A DNA stretch of 64,000 nt. Source: Mesohalobacter halotolerans. GTDB lineage: Bacteria; Bacteroidota; Bacteroidia; Flavobacteriales; Flavobacteriaceae. The stretch lies in the NCBI RefSeq assembly GCF_006120725.1, contig NZ_SWMU01000001.1, forward strand, positions 248,001-312,000, read 5' to 3'. Under the pieces are notes generated by a model, which was not told the DNA's origin, did not search any database, and worked only from the letters and a program-made list of their open reading frames with translations. Numbering within the stretch: position 1 is the stretch's first letter; the number at the start of each line of letters is the position of its first letter. Below are positions 8,569 through 18,022 of this stretch, piece after piece. Position numbers and translations under genes: made by a program.

Positions 8569-9849
8569 TCAGCCTAAGTCAAAGCCTATATCTTTTCTGA
8601 AATATAAATCTTCAAAACACAAGTTTTTGATTTGGTCGTAAGATATCTCCAAAGCTTGTTTGTAATTATCGGCTAAAGACGTAACTGCGATGACACGCCC
8701 GCCATTGGTTAAAATTTGATTGTTTTCAATTTTGGTGCCTGCGTGAAATAGTGTAACTTTTTTAGTATCAATATTTTCAAGGCCTTGAATGCTTTTATTT
8801 TTTTGGTACTTTTCAGGATAACCCCCAGAAACAAGCATTACAGTTGCTGCTGATTGGTCAGAAATTTTTAATTTGGCTTTATCAAGTTGTTGTTTGGCAG
8901 TCAACTTAAAAAGTTCTACCAAGTCAGATTCGATTCTTGGCATGACGACTTCAGTTTCGGGGTCGCCCATTCTGACGTTGTATTCCACCACATAAGGTTC
9001 ATTGCCAACCTTCATGAGACCAATAAACACAAAGCCTTTATAGTCAATATTTTCTTTTTGTAAACCTTGAATCGTCGGTTGAATAATTTTAGTTTCGACC
9101 TTTTGCATAAATTTCTCGTTTGCAAACGGTACTGGTGAAATCGCACCCATCCCGCCGGTATTTAAGCCGGTATCGCCTTCACCTATGCGCTTGTAATCTT
9201 TAGCATTAGGGAGTGTGACGAAGTTTTTACCATCTGTTAAAACAAACACACTCAGCTCAATACCATCTAAAAACTCTTCTATCACCACAGTCTGACTGGC
9301 TTCACCAAATTTGTTTTGGGTTAACATTTTTGAGAGTTCGCCTTTGGCTTCATCAATATCTTTTAAAATTAAAACTCCTTTTCCGCCAGCCAAACCATCG
9401 GCTTTTAACACATAAGGCGGTTTTAAAGTGTCTAAAAATGCTTTGCCATCCTCTAGTGTTTCTGCCGTAAAACTTTGATAAGCGGCTGTTGGAATGTTAT
9501 GGTTTTCCATAAATATTTTAGCCCGTTCTTTACTACCTTCAAGTTCAGCACCTTCTCGAGAAGGACCAATAATCATCAAGTCCTTAAAATCGCTTTGGTT
9601 TTCAAAAAAATCTTTGATCCCAACAACTAAAGGGGCTTCAGGACCAACAACAAGAATATTGATATTTTTGTCTTTTATGGCTTTTGCAACAGTTTCAAAA
9701 TCTGTAGGATTAAGATTGAGATTTTGAGCAATTTGTGCGGTTCCTGCATTGCCGGGCGCCACAAAAAGTTGATTACATTGTGGGCTTTCATCTATTTTTT
9801 GTGCTAAGGCATGTTCGCGACCACCACCGCCAAGAATTAAAATATTCAT
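8569..9849 (-). CDS. purD: Phosphoribosylamine--glycine ligase (GAR synthetase)
   Basis: The 426-residue ATP-grasp enzyme joins glycine to 5-phosphoribosylamine in purine synthesis step 2. The N-terminal nucleotide motif LILGGGGREHAL, the ATP-grasp loop KADGLAGGKGV (about residues 148-158) and the metal/ATP region VVEYNVRMGDPETEV are present. It is monocistronic in this window, with 289 bases to recA. A decayed ligase gene starts divergently 60 bases upstream. Confidence 0.98.
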   Translation of the reverse strand: MNILILGGGGREHALAQKIDESPQCNQLFVAPGNAGTAQIAQNLNLNPTDFETVAKAIKDKNINILVVGPEAPLVVGIKDFFENQSDFKDLMIIGPSREGAELEGSKERAKIFMENHNIPTAAYQSFTAETLEDGKAFLDTLKPPYVLKADGLAGGKGVLILKDIDEAKGELSKMLTQNKFGEASQTVVIEEFLDGIELSVFVLTDGKNFVTLPNAKDYKRIGEGDTGLNTGGMGAISPVPFANEKFMQKVETKIIQPTIQGLQKENIDYKGFVFIGLMKVGNEPYVVEYNVRMGDPETEVVMPRIESDLVELFKLTAKQQLDKAKLKISDQSAATVMLVSGGYPEKYQKNKSIQGLENIDTKKVTLFHAGTKIENNQILTNGGRVIAVTSLADNYKQALEISYDQIKNLCFEDLYFRKDIGFDLG

Positions 9850-9877
9850 GATGATTTAATTAAAATGAATGAGGTGT

Positions 9878-9885
9878 CAAAAATA
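9878..9885 (-). promoter_or_regulatory. Candidate -7 element (TATTTTTG) for purD
   Basis: On the minus strand TATTTTTG matches the Bacteroidota -7 consensus TANNTTTG and lies about 30 bases before the purD ATG. No convincing TTTG is found at the -33 distance, so this is a partial match only. Confidence 0.4.
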
Positions 9886-9908
9886 AATGTTTGTAAATTG
9901 TCGCCCTA

Positions 9909-11230
9909 ATGAAAATTGATATTATTTGAATCGGTTTGAGCGCGTTTTAGAAATATCGGGCTTTCCTATACAAAAAGCCTAAACCCATCTTTTGCAAATT
10001 AAAGAGAAATTGCGAGAAGATGTGCAATCATACTTGGTTAAAAGTCGTCATGACATAGTGGAGTATCATCATGAGAATAATTCATTTTATCAAGATTTTT
10101 TAGGTCAAAAAAAATCTCGTGTTGGGAAGACATTCCTATAATGACGAAAGCTGATCTGCAACAACCATTAGAAAAACGACTCTCAAAAGACTTTAAAATA
10201 AAAGAAGTTTTTGTCAATAAACCAGTGGTTCAAGTGGTCATCCCTTTAGTTTTGCTAAAGACAAATACACGCATGCTTTGACCTGGGCGAATATCATCAA
10301 GCTATATCGACAACACAATATCAAGATGGGACAGTCGCTTGACGCCCGATTTTATGGCATTCCAAAATCTGGTATCTCACATTATAAAGAACAGCTAAAA
10401 GACAAACTAGCTAAGCGCTATCGTTTTGATATTTTTGATTTGTCAGATGAAGCTTTAGCCGAATTTCTAAAAATTTTTCAGAAAAAAAACTTGGAATTCA
10501 TCAATGGCTATACGAGTTCTATTGTAAGATTTGCTAAATTTTTGAAGTCTCAGAATATAGTTTTAAAAGACGAATGTCCAAGTTTGAAAATGTGCATTAC
10601 AACAAGTGAGATGTTGTTTGAAAACGATAGAAAGCTATTGGAAAAGCAATTTGGTGTTAAAATTGTCAACGAATATGGTGCGAGTGAATTAGATGTGATT
10701 GCTTTTGAAAATGTAGATAAACATTGGGCAATAAACACTAAAACCTTGTTTGTAGAAGTTGTAGGTGAAGATGGCAAAAGTTAACCCTTTGGGGAAGAAG
10801 GCGAGATTGTGATTACCAGTTTATACAACAAAGCTCATACCTTTATTCGTTATAAAATTGGTGATCGTGGAGTTTTAGCTAGAACTCCTCAACAAGGTCA
10901 ACTTGTTCTAAAAAAACTAACTGGGCGAACCAATGACTTTGCTAAACTGCCCAGTGGAAAAGTTATTCCAGCCTTAACCTTTTACTATGTAACTAAATCT
11001 GCGATTGAAAATTCAGGACAGGTTAAGGAAATTGTTGTGGTTCAGCAGGATTTAGATGCATTTGATGTCAACTATGTGGCTGATAAACCCTTAAATGATG
11101 TACAAAAAAAACCATACGTCAGGCTATAAATCAATATCTAGAACCTCATTTAAAAATTAGCTTTAATCGAAAATCTCAAATCAAACGTTCAAAGAGTGGG
11201 AAGTTGAAACAGTTTGTGTCTAAAGTTTAG
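9909..11230 (+). pseudogene. Decayed CapK/PaaK-like AMP-dependent ligase (phenylacetate-CoA ligase family)
   Basis: Joining frames gives a protein of about 440 residues with hallmarks of the PaaK/CapK adenylate-forming family. These include HHENNSFYQDFLG, WEDIPIMTKADL, the ATP-binding motif TSGSSGHPFS, NEYGASE, and YKIGDRGVL followed by LTGRTND. Six lesions disable it: frameshifts near 9926, 10122, 10220 and 11104-11110, and TAA stops at 9980-9982 and 10782-10784. The TSGSSG loop is readable only after adding one base near 10220. Related genes often sit in capsule loci, which fits the polysaccharide locus next door. The surviving open stretches (10278-10784, 10809-11129) are fragments. Confidence 0.88.
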
Positions 11231-11238
11231 GTTTTGTA

Positions 11239-11983
11239 TTAGACATATCCCAAGTACATCCAGAATATTAAAAAATAAATTGACTTGAAAGGGTTTAGTC
11301 CTTCAACATTTCTGTAAAAATACCACTGATATTTAATAAGGTTTAGTTTATTTCTTGATAATGAGTCAAGTCTCATTCTGTAAATAGCATGAGGTTTTTT
11401 AATGCCATAAGCAAATTTACATAGCTTGAGGTATTTAAGCCATAATCCCATATCCTGTCGCTTTTTTATTTCTGGCATATATTTTTGGCAAGTGATGAAA
11501 TATCAATGAAAGCTGTCAAACAAGAAATAGAATTTGATTTAAGGATATCCGTATAGGTTACTTTGCTTGGAACTATAAAATCAGAATGTGTGAATTCTAA
11601 ATTCTCATTACTTCTTTTGTAAGAGGCAAATAAAAAGGGAGCTTTTTTCTCAAGACTAAAAGACACTGAATCGTGAAGGTGAAAGTCAAACCAAATATCG
11701 TCAGCATCAAGAAAAGCCATAAATCTACCTTTAGCTTCTTTTATAGAGTTATTTCTAGCTACTGCTGGGCCAGAATTTTGTTTGAGAGTTTAAACAATTT
11801 AATTCTGGTGTCATCTTTAGCTAAATTTTGAACAATTTGAGAAGTCTTATCGGTTGAGCATTCGTCGGTAATCAGCATTTCCCAATTTTGATAAGTTTGA
11901 GCCTGCACTGATTTTATAGTTTCTTCAATATACTTTTCAGCATTATAGGATGCGGTTATAATTGAGACTAAATCACTCATCAA
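11239..11983 (-). pseudogene. Frameshifted GT2-family glycosyltransferase
   Basis: Three consecutive open stretches on the minus strand form one glycosyltransferase of about 248 residues. The N-terminus LVSIITASYNAEKYIEETIK and the DxD-containing MAFLDADDIWF are typical of GT-A family 2 enzymes, and the C-terminus has KKRQDMGLWLKYLK. The frames are broken at the T4 run 11776-11779 and the T5 run 11482-11486 (plus strand). Adding one base at each restores NSGPAVARNNSIKEAKGRF and a continuous protein. The start overlaps the sugar-transferase stop by 4 bases, so it was the last gene of that operon. It has no nonsense mutation, so sequencing error is possible. Confidence 0.85.
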
Positions 11984-13332
11984 TAAGCCTTTTTATCGCC
12001 TTTAAAGGCATTAAAAATTGTCATCAACACAATTTTAATATCGAGAAAAACCGACCAATTTTCAAGATAAAATATATCATACTTTACTCTATTAATAATA
12101 TCTTTATCAGTTTCTATTTCTCCTCGATAGCCACTCACCTGTGCTAAACCAGTAATGCCGGGTTTTACAAAATGTCTGACCATAAATTTATCAATCTTAC
12201 CAACAAACATTTCAGTATGAGAAACCGGATGCGGTCTCGGTCCTACAACAGACATATCACCGAGTAAAACATTGTAAAATTGAGGTAATTCATCGATACT
12301 CGTTTTTCTTATAAACTTGCCAATTTTTGTGACCCTATCATCACTAGGTTTTACCCATTCTGTTTCTACTTCGGTATTGGGTCGCATTGATCTGAATTTA
12401 AAACAAACAAACTCTCTATAATTTAAGCCATTACGTTTTTGCTTAAAAAATACAGGGCCTTTAGATTCTAGCTTGATTAAAATGGCAACTAAAGGTGTAA
12501 GCCAAGATAGTATTATAACAACAACCAGAAGAGAAAATATAAAATCGAAACTACGCTTGATAAATTGATTAAACGGTTCCTCAATGGGAATTTGACGCAG
12601 TGATAATATGGGCAAGTAGCCGTAGTAATCTACTTTAAGTTGTTTGGCATAAATATCTTTGGTGTCGGGTAAAAATTTAAGAACTCTCAGGTTATTATCA
12701 GCAAAATTTACAACTGTATTGATTTGTTCTTGTGTAAGTTCTGCCATCGAACAATAAATTTCATCAACTCCATTTTCGATTACATACTTAAAACTCTGTT
12801 CTAAATAATCGTCTTTACCTTTTGTACAAAACATCTTTAAGAATTTGTATCCAAACTCAGGGTTTTGGTTAAAAAATGATTTGAGTTGATGAGTTCTCAA
12901 GTTATCACCAATAATTATTGTTTTGCGTAAATTCCCATTATAAAACTTTCTGTAGCGTTTAAGAAGAAAGTTTACCGATAGTTTAAAGCCCAAAATAGTA
13001 ATATAGCTTAAAATCAATAGTTTAAATATTTCAACAACCTCAAGATCAAAGCCTTTATAGATTGTTAAATAGAAAAAAACAAGCAGAGAAAAGATGAAAA
13101 ATTGCTCAAAGGCTAGAGAAAGTATTCTAGATATTTTAGTAAATCGATAAACTTCATAATAATTGGTTTTTAAAGAAAGGATTACCCATGCAAGGGCATG
13201 AAAGATGCAAAAATAAACACTTTCTATAATGTCTAGTTCCAATAACCTAATGGCAACTAAACAGATGACAGAAATATCAAAGGTGTATATAATTGGTCTT
13301 AAATATCCAATATAACGCCATCTCCTGGTCAT
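11980..13332 (-). CDS. Polyprenyl-phosphate sugar-1-phosphate transferase (WcaJ/WbaP-like), initiates repeat-unit assembly
   Basis: The 450-residue protein has about four N-terminal membrane helices, a cytoplasmic nucleotide-binding-like domain (about residues 125-245) and a fifth helix near 270-290. The catalytic bacterial sugar transferase domain follows with KRSFDFIFSLL, PVFFKQKRNG, FKFRSM, TSIDELPQFYNV and MSVVGPRPH. It loads the first sugar phosphate onto undecaprenyl phosphate at the inner membrane. It is preceded by uxs and ugd in the same direction. Confidence 0.94.
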   Translation of the reverse strand: MTRRWRYIGYLRPIIYTFDISVICLVAIRLLELDIIESVYFCIFHALAWVILSLKTNYYEVYRFTKISRILSLAFEQFFIFSLLVFFYLTIYKGFDLEVVEIFKLLILSYITILGFKLSVNFLLKRYRKFYNGNLRKTIIIGDNLRTHQLKSFFNQNPEFGYKFLKMFCTKGKDDYLEQSFKYVIENGVDEIYCSMAELTQEQINTVVNFADNNLRVLKFLPDTKDIYAKQLKVDYYGYLPILSLRQIPIEEPFNQFIKRSFDFIFSLLVVVIILSWLTPLVAILIKLESKGPVFFKQKRNGLNYREFVCFKFRSMRPNTEVETEWVKPSDDRVTKIGKFIRKTSIDELPQFYNVLLGDMSVVGPRPHPVSHTEMFVGKIDKFMVRHFVKPGITGLAQVSGYRGEIETDKDIINRVKYDIFYLENWSVFLDIKIVLMTIFNAFKGDKKAY

Positions 13333-13335
13333 AAG

Positions 13336-14325
13336 CTATTTTTGATTGTGTTTTGAAAAGTCCTTGTGTTCGCTCGCGTGTAGTTCTTCTTTGGATAAAC
13401 TTTTAAAGTAAGTATAAGTAGATTTCATACCTTCTGTTCTATCTACTTTTGGTGACCATCCCAGTTTTTCTTGAGCTAAGCTGATATCAGGTTGGCGTTG
13501 CATGGGGTCGTCTTTTGGTAAAGGTTTAAACACAATCTTTTGATGGGTTCCGGTAAGCTTAATAATTTCTTTGGCAAAATCAAGAATACTGATTTCATGC
13601 GGATTTCCAATATTAACAGGCTCCGCATAATCTGAATGTAACAGTCTAAAAATGCCATCAACTTGGTCATCAACATAACAAAAGGATCGCGTTTGAGAAC
13701 CATCGCCAAACACCGTTAAATCTTCACCTCTTAAGGCTTGACCAATAAATGCTGGAATCACTCGGCCGTCGTTGAGGCGCATTCGCGGACCATAAGTATT
13801 AAAAATTCGGACAATACGTGTTTCTAACCCATGAAACCTGTGATAGGCCATCGTAATCGCTTCTTGGAAGCGTTTGGCTTCGTCGTATACCCCACGTGGA
13901 CCAATGGTATTAACATTGCCGTAATAGCTTTCTGTTTGTGGATGTACAAGCGGATCACCATACACTTCTGAAGTGCTCGCAATAAGTATTCGAGCATTTT
14001 TAGCTTTGGCTAAGCCTAACAAATTGTGTGTGCCTAAAGAGCTTACTTTTAAGGTTTGAATGGGAATTTTAAGATAATCAATAGGACTAGCCGGTGAAGC
14101 AAAATGTAAAATATAATCAAGGTGTCCGGGGACATGAACAAATTTTGAAACATCGTGATGGTAAAACTCAAAGTATTCGTCTTGAAACAAATGGCTGATA
14201 TTTTTCATATCACCTGTAATGAGGTTATCCATCCCGACGACTTTATATCCCTCTTCTAAAAACCTATCGCATAAATGCGATCCAAGAAAACCAGCTGCAC
14301 CTGTTATAAGAACTCTTTCCATCAT
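13336..14325 (-). CDS. uxs: UDP-glucuronate decarboxylase (UDP-xylose synthase), SDR family
   Basis: The 329-residue extended SDR enzyme has the NAD motif [10 protein letters not shown] (residues 9-18), a catalytic Ser in STSEVYGDP, the YxxxK pair in YDEAKR, and [10 protein letters not shown] typical of UXS enzymes. It converts UDP-glucuronate, made by the adjacent Ugd, to UDP-xylose. It lies 7 bases after ugd, which strongly supports the pathway assignment. Activity as a UDP-GlcA epimerase is the main alternative. Confidence 0.9.
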   Translation of the reverse strand: MMERVLITGAAGFLGSHLCDRFLEEGYKVVGMDNLITGDMKNISHLFQDEYFEFYHHDVSKFVHVPGHLDYILHFASPASPIDYLKIPIQTLKVSSLGTHNLLGLAKAKNARILIASTSEVYGDPLVHPQTESYYGNVNTIGPRGVYDEAKRFQEAITMAYHRFHGLETRIVRIFNTYGPRMRLNDGRVIPAFIGQALRGEDLTVFGDGSQTRSFCYVDDQVDGIFRLLHSDYAEPVNIGNPHEISILDFAKEIIKLTGTHQKIVFKPLPKDDPMQRQPDISLAQEKLGWSPKVDRTEGMKSTYTYFKSLSKEELHASEHKDFSKHNQK

Positions 14326-14332
14326 AATTTTT

Positions 14333-15640
14333 TTAAACGAATTGTCTACCTACGGAGCGATAAGTAAATTTTTGGTTTTTTATTTCTTCTATATCATATA
14401 AATTTCTGCCATCAAAAATCACACGATTGTTCATCAACTCTCTGAGTTTTTCAAAATCAGGTGTTCTAAAGATACTCCATTCTGTACAGATTAGAAGTGC
14501 GTCAGCATCTTTAAGAGCATCATACATATCTGAGGCATAATACAGTTGATCCCCATATTTGGATTTAACATTCTCCATGGCTTCGGGGTCAAACACTTTA
14601 ATTTTGGCGCCGGCTTTTAAGAGCTTATCTATCATGTATAGTGCAGGTGCTTCTCTAATATCGTCCGTTTCAGGTTTAAAGGCTAAACCCCAAATGCCAA
14701 TGGTCTTATTTTTGATATCTCCATCAAAGTAATCTAAGATTTCGGGAAACAAAATTGTTTTTTGATGTTCATTGACATCTACAACGGCCTCGAGAATTTT
14801 GAAACTATGATTAATATCATTACCTGACTTGTGAAGAGCTTTGACATCTTTTGGAAAACACGAGCCGCCATAGCCAATACCTGGAAATAAAAAGCGCTTA
14901 CCTATTCTCGTATCTGTCCCCATCCCGAGACGAACTTTATCCACATCGGCACCAACTTTTTGGCAATAGTTAGCGATTTCATTCATAAAAGTAATTTTTG
15001 TAGCTAAGAATGAATTGGCTGCATACTTCGTCAATTCTGCAGATTTTTCATCCATCATAAGAATGGGATTTCCCGAACGAACAAAAGGATTGTAAAGTCT
15101 TTGCATGATGTTTCTAGCCCGTTCGCTACTACTGCCTATCACAATGCGCTCAGGTTTTAAAAAATCATCTACAGCAAAACCCTCTCTTAAAAACTCGGGG
15201 TTTGAAACCACATCGAAGTCGGTTTTTGCATTTTTTGCTATGGTTGCTCTCACCTTTTCGGCGGTACCCACAGGAACTGTGCTTTTGTCAACAATAACTT
15301 TATAAGTCGTGATATATTCTGCAATATCCTTTGCCACCCCTAATACATATTTTAAATCTGCTGATCCATCTTCATCTTCCGGAGTGGGTAAGGCTAAAAA
15401 TATCACATCGCCATGATCCAAGCCTTGATGTAAATCGGTTGAAAATTTTAAACGCCCAGCCTCAATATTTCTTTCAAACAAGACATCGAGGTGAGGTTCA
15501 TATATTGGCACAATTCCTTTTTGCATTTTATCAACCTTGTCTTTATCGATGTCTATACATAAAACATCATTTCCCGTTTCCGCAAGGCAAGTTCCTGTCA
15601 CAAGGCCAACATAGCCCGTTCCTATTATGGTTATTTTCAT
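14333..15640 (-). CDS. ugd: UDP-glucose 6-dehydrogenase
   Basis: The 435-residue protein has the N-terminal Rossmann motif [18 protein letters not shown], the catalytic cysteine in [10 protein letters not shown], and the C-terminal UDP-binding domain ([16 protein letters not shown]). It oxidises UDP-glucose twice to UDP-glucuronate using NAD. It is followed by the decarboxylase, so the pair supplies UDP-GlcA and UDP-xylose for the surface polysaccharide. A GDP-mannose dehydrogenase is less likely given the neighbour. Confidence 0.93.
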   Translation of the reverse strand: MKITIIGTGYVGLVTGTCLAETGNDVLCIDIDKDKVDKMQKGIVPIYEPHLDVLFERNIEAGRLKFSTDLHQGLDHGDVIFLALPTPEDEDGSADLKYVLGVAKDIAEYITTYKVIVDKSTVPVGTAEKVRATIAKNAKTDFDVVSNPEFLREGFAVDDFLKPERIVIGSSSERARNIMQRLYNPFVRSGNPILMMDEKSAELTKYAANSFLATKITFMNEIANYCQKVGADVDKVRLGMGTDTRIGKRFLFPGIGYGGSCFPKDVKALHKSGNDINHSFKILEAVVDVNEHQKTILFPEILDYFDGDIKNKTIGIWGLAFKPETDDIREAPALYMIDKLLKAGAKIKVFDPEAMENVKSKYGDQLYYASDMYDALKDADALLICTEWSIFRTPDFEKLRELMNNRVIFDGRNLYDIEEIKNQKFTYRSVGRQFV

Positions 15641-15723
15641 GAAAGTAGTATTTTAGTAATCAAAAGGAAATTTAGCTGTTAATAAGAATTATATTAGAAT
15701 AATATAAAGCACAAAAATATAAT

Positions 15724-15731
15724 TATTTTTG
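15724..15731 (+). promoter_or_regulatory. Candidate -7 element (TATTTTTG) close to a glycosyltransferase start
   Basis: TATTTTTG ends 6 bases before the ATG at 15738. If used, the transcript would be essentially leaderless. No TTTG at the -33 position is evident, so support is weak. Confidence 0.35.
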
Positions 15732-15737
15732 CTGTAA

Positions 15738-16814
15738 ATGAAAGAAATTCATGTTTTACATATATCCGAAACTTTTGTGACGGGTGTATATACTTATATT
15801 CAATCCATTTGTGCGTTTACAGCACAAGATGACAGGATTAAAACTTCAATCATCTATAGTCCAAATCGTGAGGGCACAGACGAATTGGATTTTGAAAAAG
15901 ATTTTTCTGAAAATGTAGAATTGATACCGATTCGTATGCAAAGAGAAATCTCTCTTAAAAAAGATTTTAAAAGTTTAAAACAACTTCAAAACGCCGTAAA
16001 ACAAATTCAGCCCGATGTAATTCATCTGCATTCCTCAAAAGCCGGCGTTTTAGGAAGACTAGCGGCAAAAGCTTATCCTAAAGCTAAGGTTTATTATACG
16101 CCAAATGGTTATGCGTTTTTGAGAGAAGATTTGTCAAAAACTAAACGAAAATTTTTCAAACTTATAGAAAAATATATATCCAAAATTTATGGCGGTACAA
16201 CCATAGCCTGTGGTGATACAGAATACGAATATGCCAAACGTTTAGGTAAATCTAAAATGGTTAGAAATGGCATAGACTTATCTGAACTTGACCACATTAA
16301 AGTTAAACCAAGTTTAAAACTAAACTCCATAGTGACCTTAGGAAGAATAAGTGCTCAAAAAAACCCAAAACTCTTTAATGCCATTGCAGAAATTTTTCCT
16401 GCTATCAATTTTGTATGGATTGGCGATGGTGAGCTTAAACATGAATTGACTGCCAAAAATATTGAAATCACAGGCTGGCTAGACAGAGAAAAAGCTTTAA
16501 ACTTACTTGCCAAACACGATGTCTACATCCAAACTTCATTGTGGGAAGGTTTACCGTTTACGATTATTGAGGCTATGGCTCTACAAAAGCCCATTTTGGC
16601 TACTGATGTCATCGGTAACAAAGATGCTGTTGTTGACCAAAAGAATGGATTTTTATGTGATTCGATAGGCGATTTTGAAAATGCCATTAACCAACTCAAA
16701 ACCAAACCTCAATTTTTAAGAAATTTTGGAAAGCAGTCTAAAATTTTAGCCAAAAATAAATTTGATAGGAATAAAAATTTTGAGCAATTGGTAGAAGTTT
16801 ATTTAACTTATTGA
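15738..16814 (+). CDS. Glycosyltransferase family 4/1 (GT-B)
   Basis: The 358-residue GT-B enzyme has an N-terminal acceptor-binding half starting with VLHISETFVTGVYTYIQS. The C-terminal nucleotide-sugar half contains LGRISAQKNPKLF, WIGDGEL and the E-x7-E type motif in SLWEGLPFTIIEAMALQKP. It is the only gene of the polysaccharide locus on the plus strand, placed between ugd and the polymerase-like gene and convergent with the latter (2-base gap). It probably adds one sugar to the lipid-linked repeat unit. Donor and acceptor are unknown. Confidence 0.9.
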   Translation: MKEIHVLHISETFVTGVYTYIQSICAFTAQDDRIKTSIIYSPNREGTDELDFEKDFSENVELIPIRMQREISLKKDFKSLKQLQNAVKQIQPDVIHLHSSKAGVLGRLAAKAYPKAKVYYTPNGYAFLREDLSKTKRKFFKLIEKYISKIYGGTTIACGDTEYEYAKRLGKSKMVRNGIDLSELDHIKVKPSLKLNSIVTLGRISAQKNPKLFNAIAEIFPAINFVWIGDGELKHELTAKNIEITGWLDREKALNLLAKHDVYIQTSLWEGLPFTIIEAMALQKPILATDVIGNKDAVVDQKNGFLCDSIGDFENAINQLKTKPQFLRNFGKQSKILAKNKFDRNKNFEQLVEVYLTY

Positions 16815-16816
16815 GC

Positions 16817-18022
16817 TTATTCTTCTTTTGATTTCTCGTTGTGAACTAAAATCAAAGATCCAAACAGTGCAAAATAAAACAACCCTTGCTGCACGTCAAA
16901 ATAGCTATCAGTAATCATTGAAGTTAAAATAAGAAAAAATATCAAGAAATATTCTAAATGACTAATGGCTTTTAGAAACAGAGAAACAAGCATAAATATA
17001 AAAACACTCAACCCAAACAGTCCATATTGAAACGTCATAGATAAAAATTGATTATGGGCGTGAACTTTTTGCAGATTAAAGCCTTTAGCTTGTGTTTCTT
17101 TGTAGATTAAACCTTTTTCTGTGCCTGCTCCATAACCAAATAAAGGCCTTTCTTGAATTAAATCTAATGCAATAGGCCAAAGTTTGAGTCTAAAATTTAT
17201 TTGATGATAATCCTTAGCAATTTCTGTGGTTTTATCCTTGCCAACATTTATGTCTAAAGACTGTAATGTGCTGAATATCTTATCTTTAGTGTAATTATTA
17301 GATGTGATTAAGATTGAACCTAATATTAGAACTAATATCAAAACAGCTATATTTTTTAAATTAATCAGCCTTTTTCTATTGATAATAATGTAAATTAGCA
17401 TAATACAAGAGAACTGAAGAATACCAAGCCTAACACTAAACAAAAGCAAGACAGAAAAAAACAAAAGACTTATACCTACACGTAGATATTTATGCCAATG
17501 GGTAAAACTAAATAGCAAAAAAATTAGAGCTGTACAAATGTACATAGCATCCTGAGGCATATAATTATGGTGCATAGATGCTTGAATAAAATTATAATAA
17601 GGCCTTTGTTCTGGATATTTAAACCAAAAAATTAATAGTTTTAATAGAGACGCTAAGCAAAAAATAATCCAAGAAACCAAAAACAAAAACTTTCCTGTAT
17701 TTAAAGCCTTTGGGCTTATTCTATTAAAGTAAAAGCCTAAAGGTACAAGTAAGAAAGCTAAATTTTTAAAAACTTTGCGTTGACTTGCATCAAAATCATA
17801 AGTGTATGATAGGCTAACTAAACTCACCAAAAAAAGCAAGGTAATAATTAGAGCTAGCGGGGTTTTGTCTTTCTCTTTAAAGTTTAAAAGTATACCAAAA
17901 AACAAAAAAACACCAAATGATATGACCAATAAAGCATCATTTAAGGGTAAAAGCAAAATACACAGATAAAAAATGTATTCATCTGCTCTGCGTGTTTTTA
18001 GAAAACTGATCAGGTTACTCAT
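16817..18022 (-). CDS. O-antigen ligase/polymerase-like membrane protein (WaaL/Wzy)
   Basis: The 401-residue protein has about 11-12 hydrophobic helices and a large periplasmic loop. That loop includes RPLFGYGAGTEKGL and KVHAHNQFLSMTFQYG, the conserved Wzy_C features (a periplasmic Arg and a His in the HNQ motif) of O-antigen ligases and polymerases. It overlaps the next upstream gene by 4 bases. With a second Wzy-like gene upstream, this one is more ligase-like, but roles could be the reverse. Confidence 0.85.
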   Translation of the reverse strand: MSNLISFLKTRRADEYIFYLCILLLPLNDALLVISFGVFLFFGILLNFKEKDKTPLALIITLLFLVSLVSLSYTYDFDASQRKVFKNLAFLLVPLGFYFNRISPKALNTGKFLFLVSWIIFCLASLLKLLIFWFKYPEQRPYYNFIQASMHHNYMPQDAMYICTALIFLLFSFTHWHKYLRVGISLLFFSVLLLFSVRLGILQFSCIMLIYIIINRKRLINLKNIAVLILVLILGSILITSNNYTKDKIFSTLQSLDINVGKDKTTEIAKDYHQINFRLKLWPIALDLIQERPLFGYGAGTEKGLIYKETQAKGFNLQKVHAHNQFLSMTFQYGLFGLSVFIFMLVSLFLKAISHLEYFLIFFLILTSMITDSYFDVQQGLFYFALFGSLILVHNEKSKEE

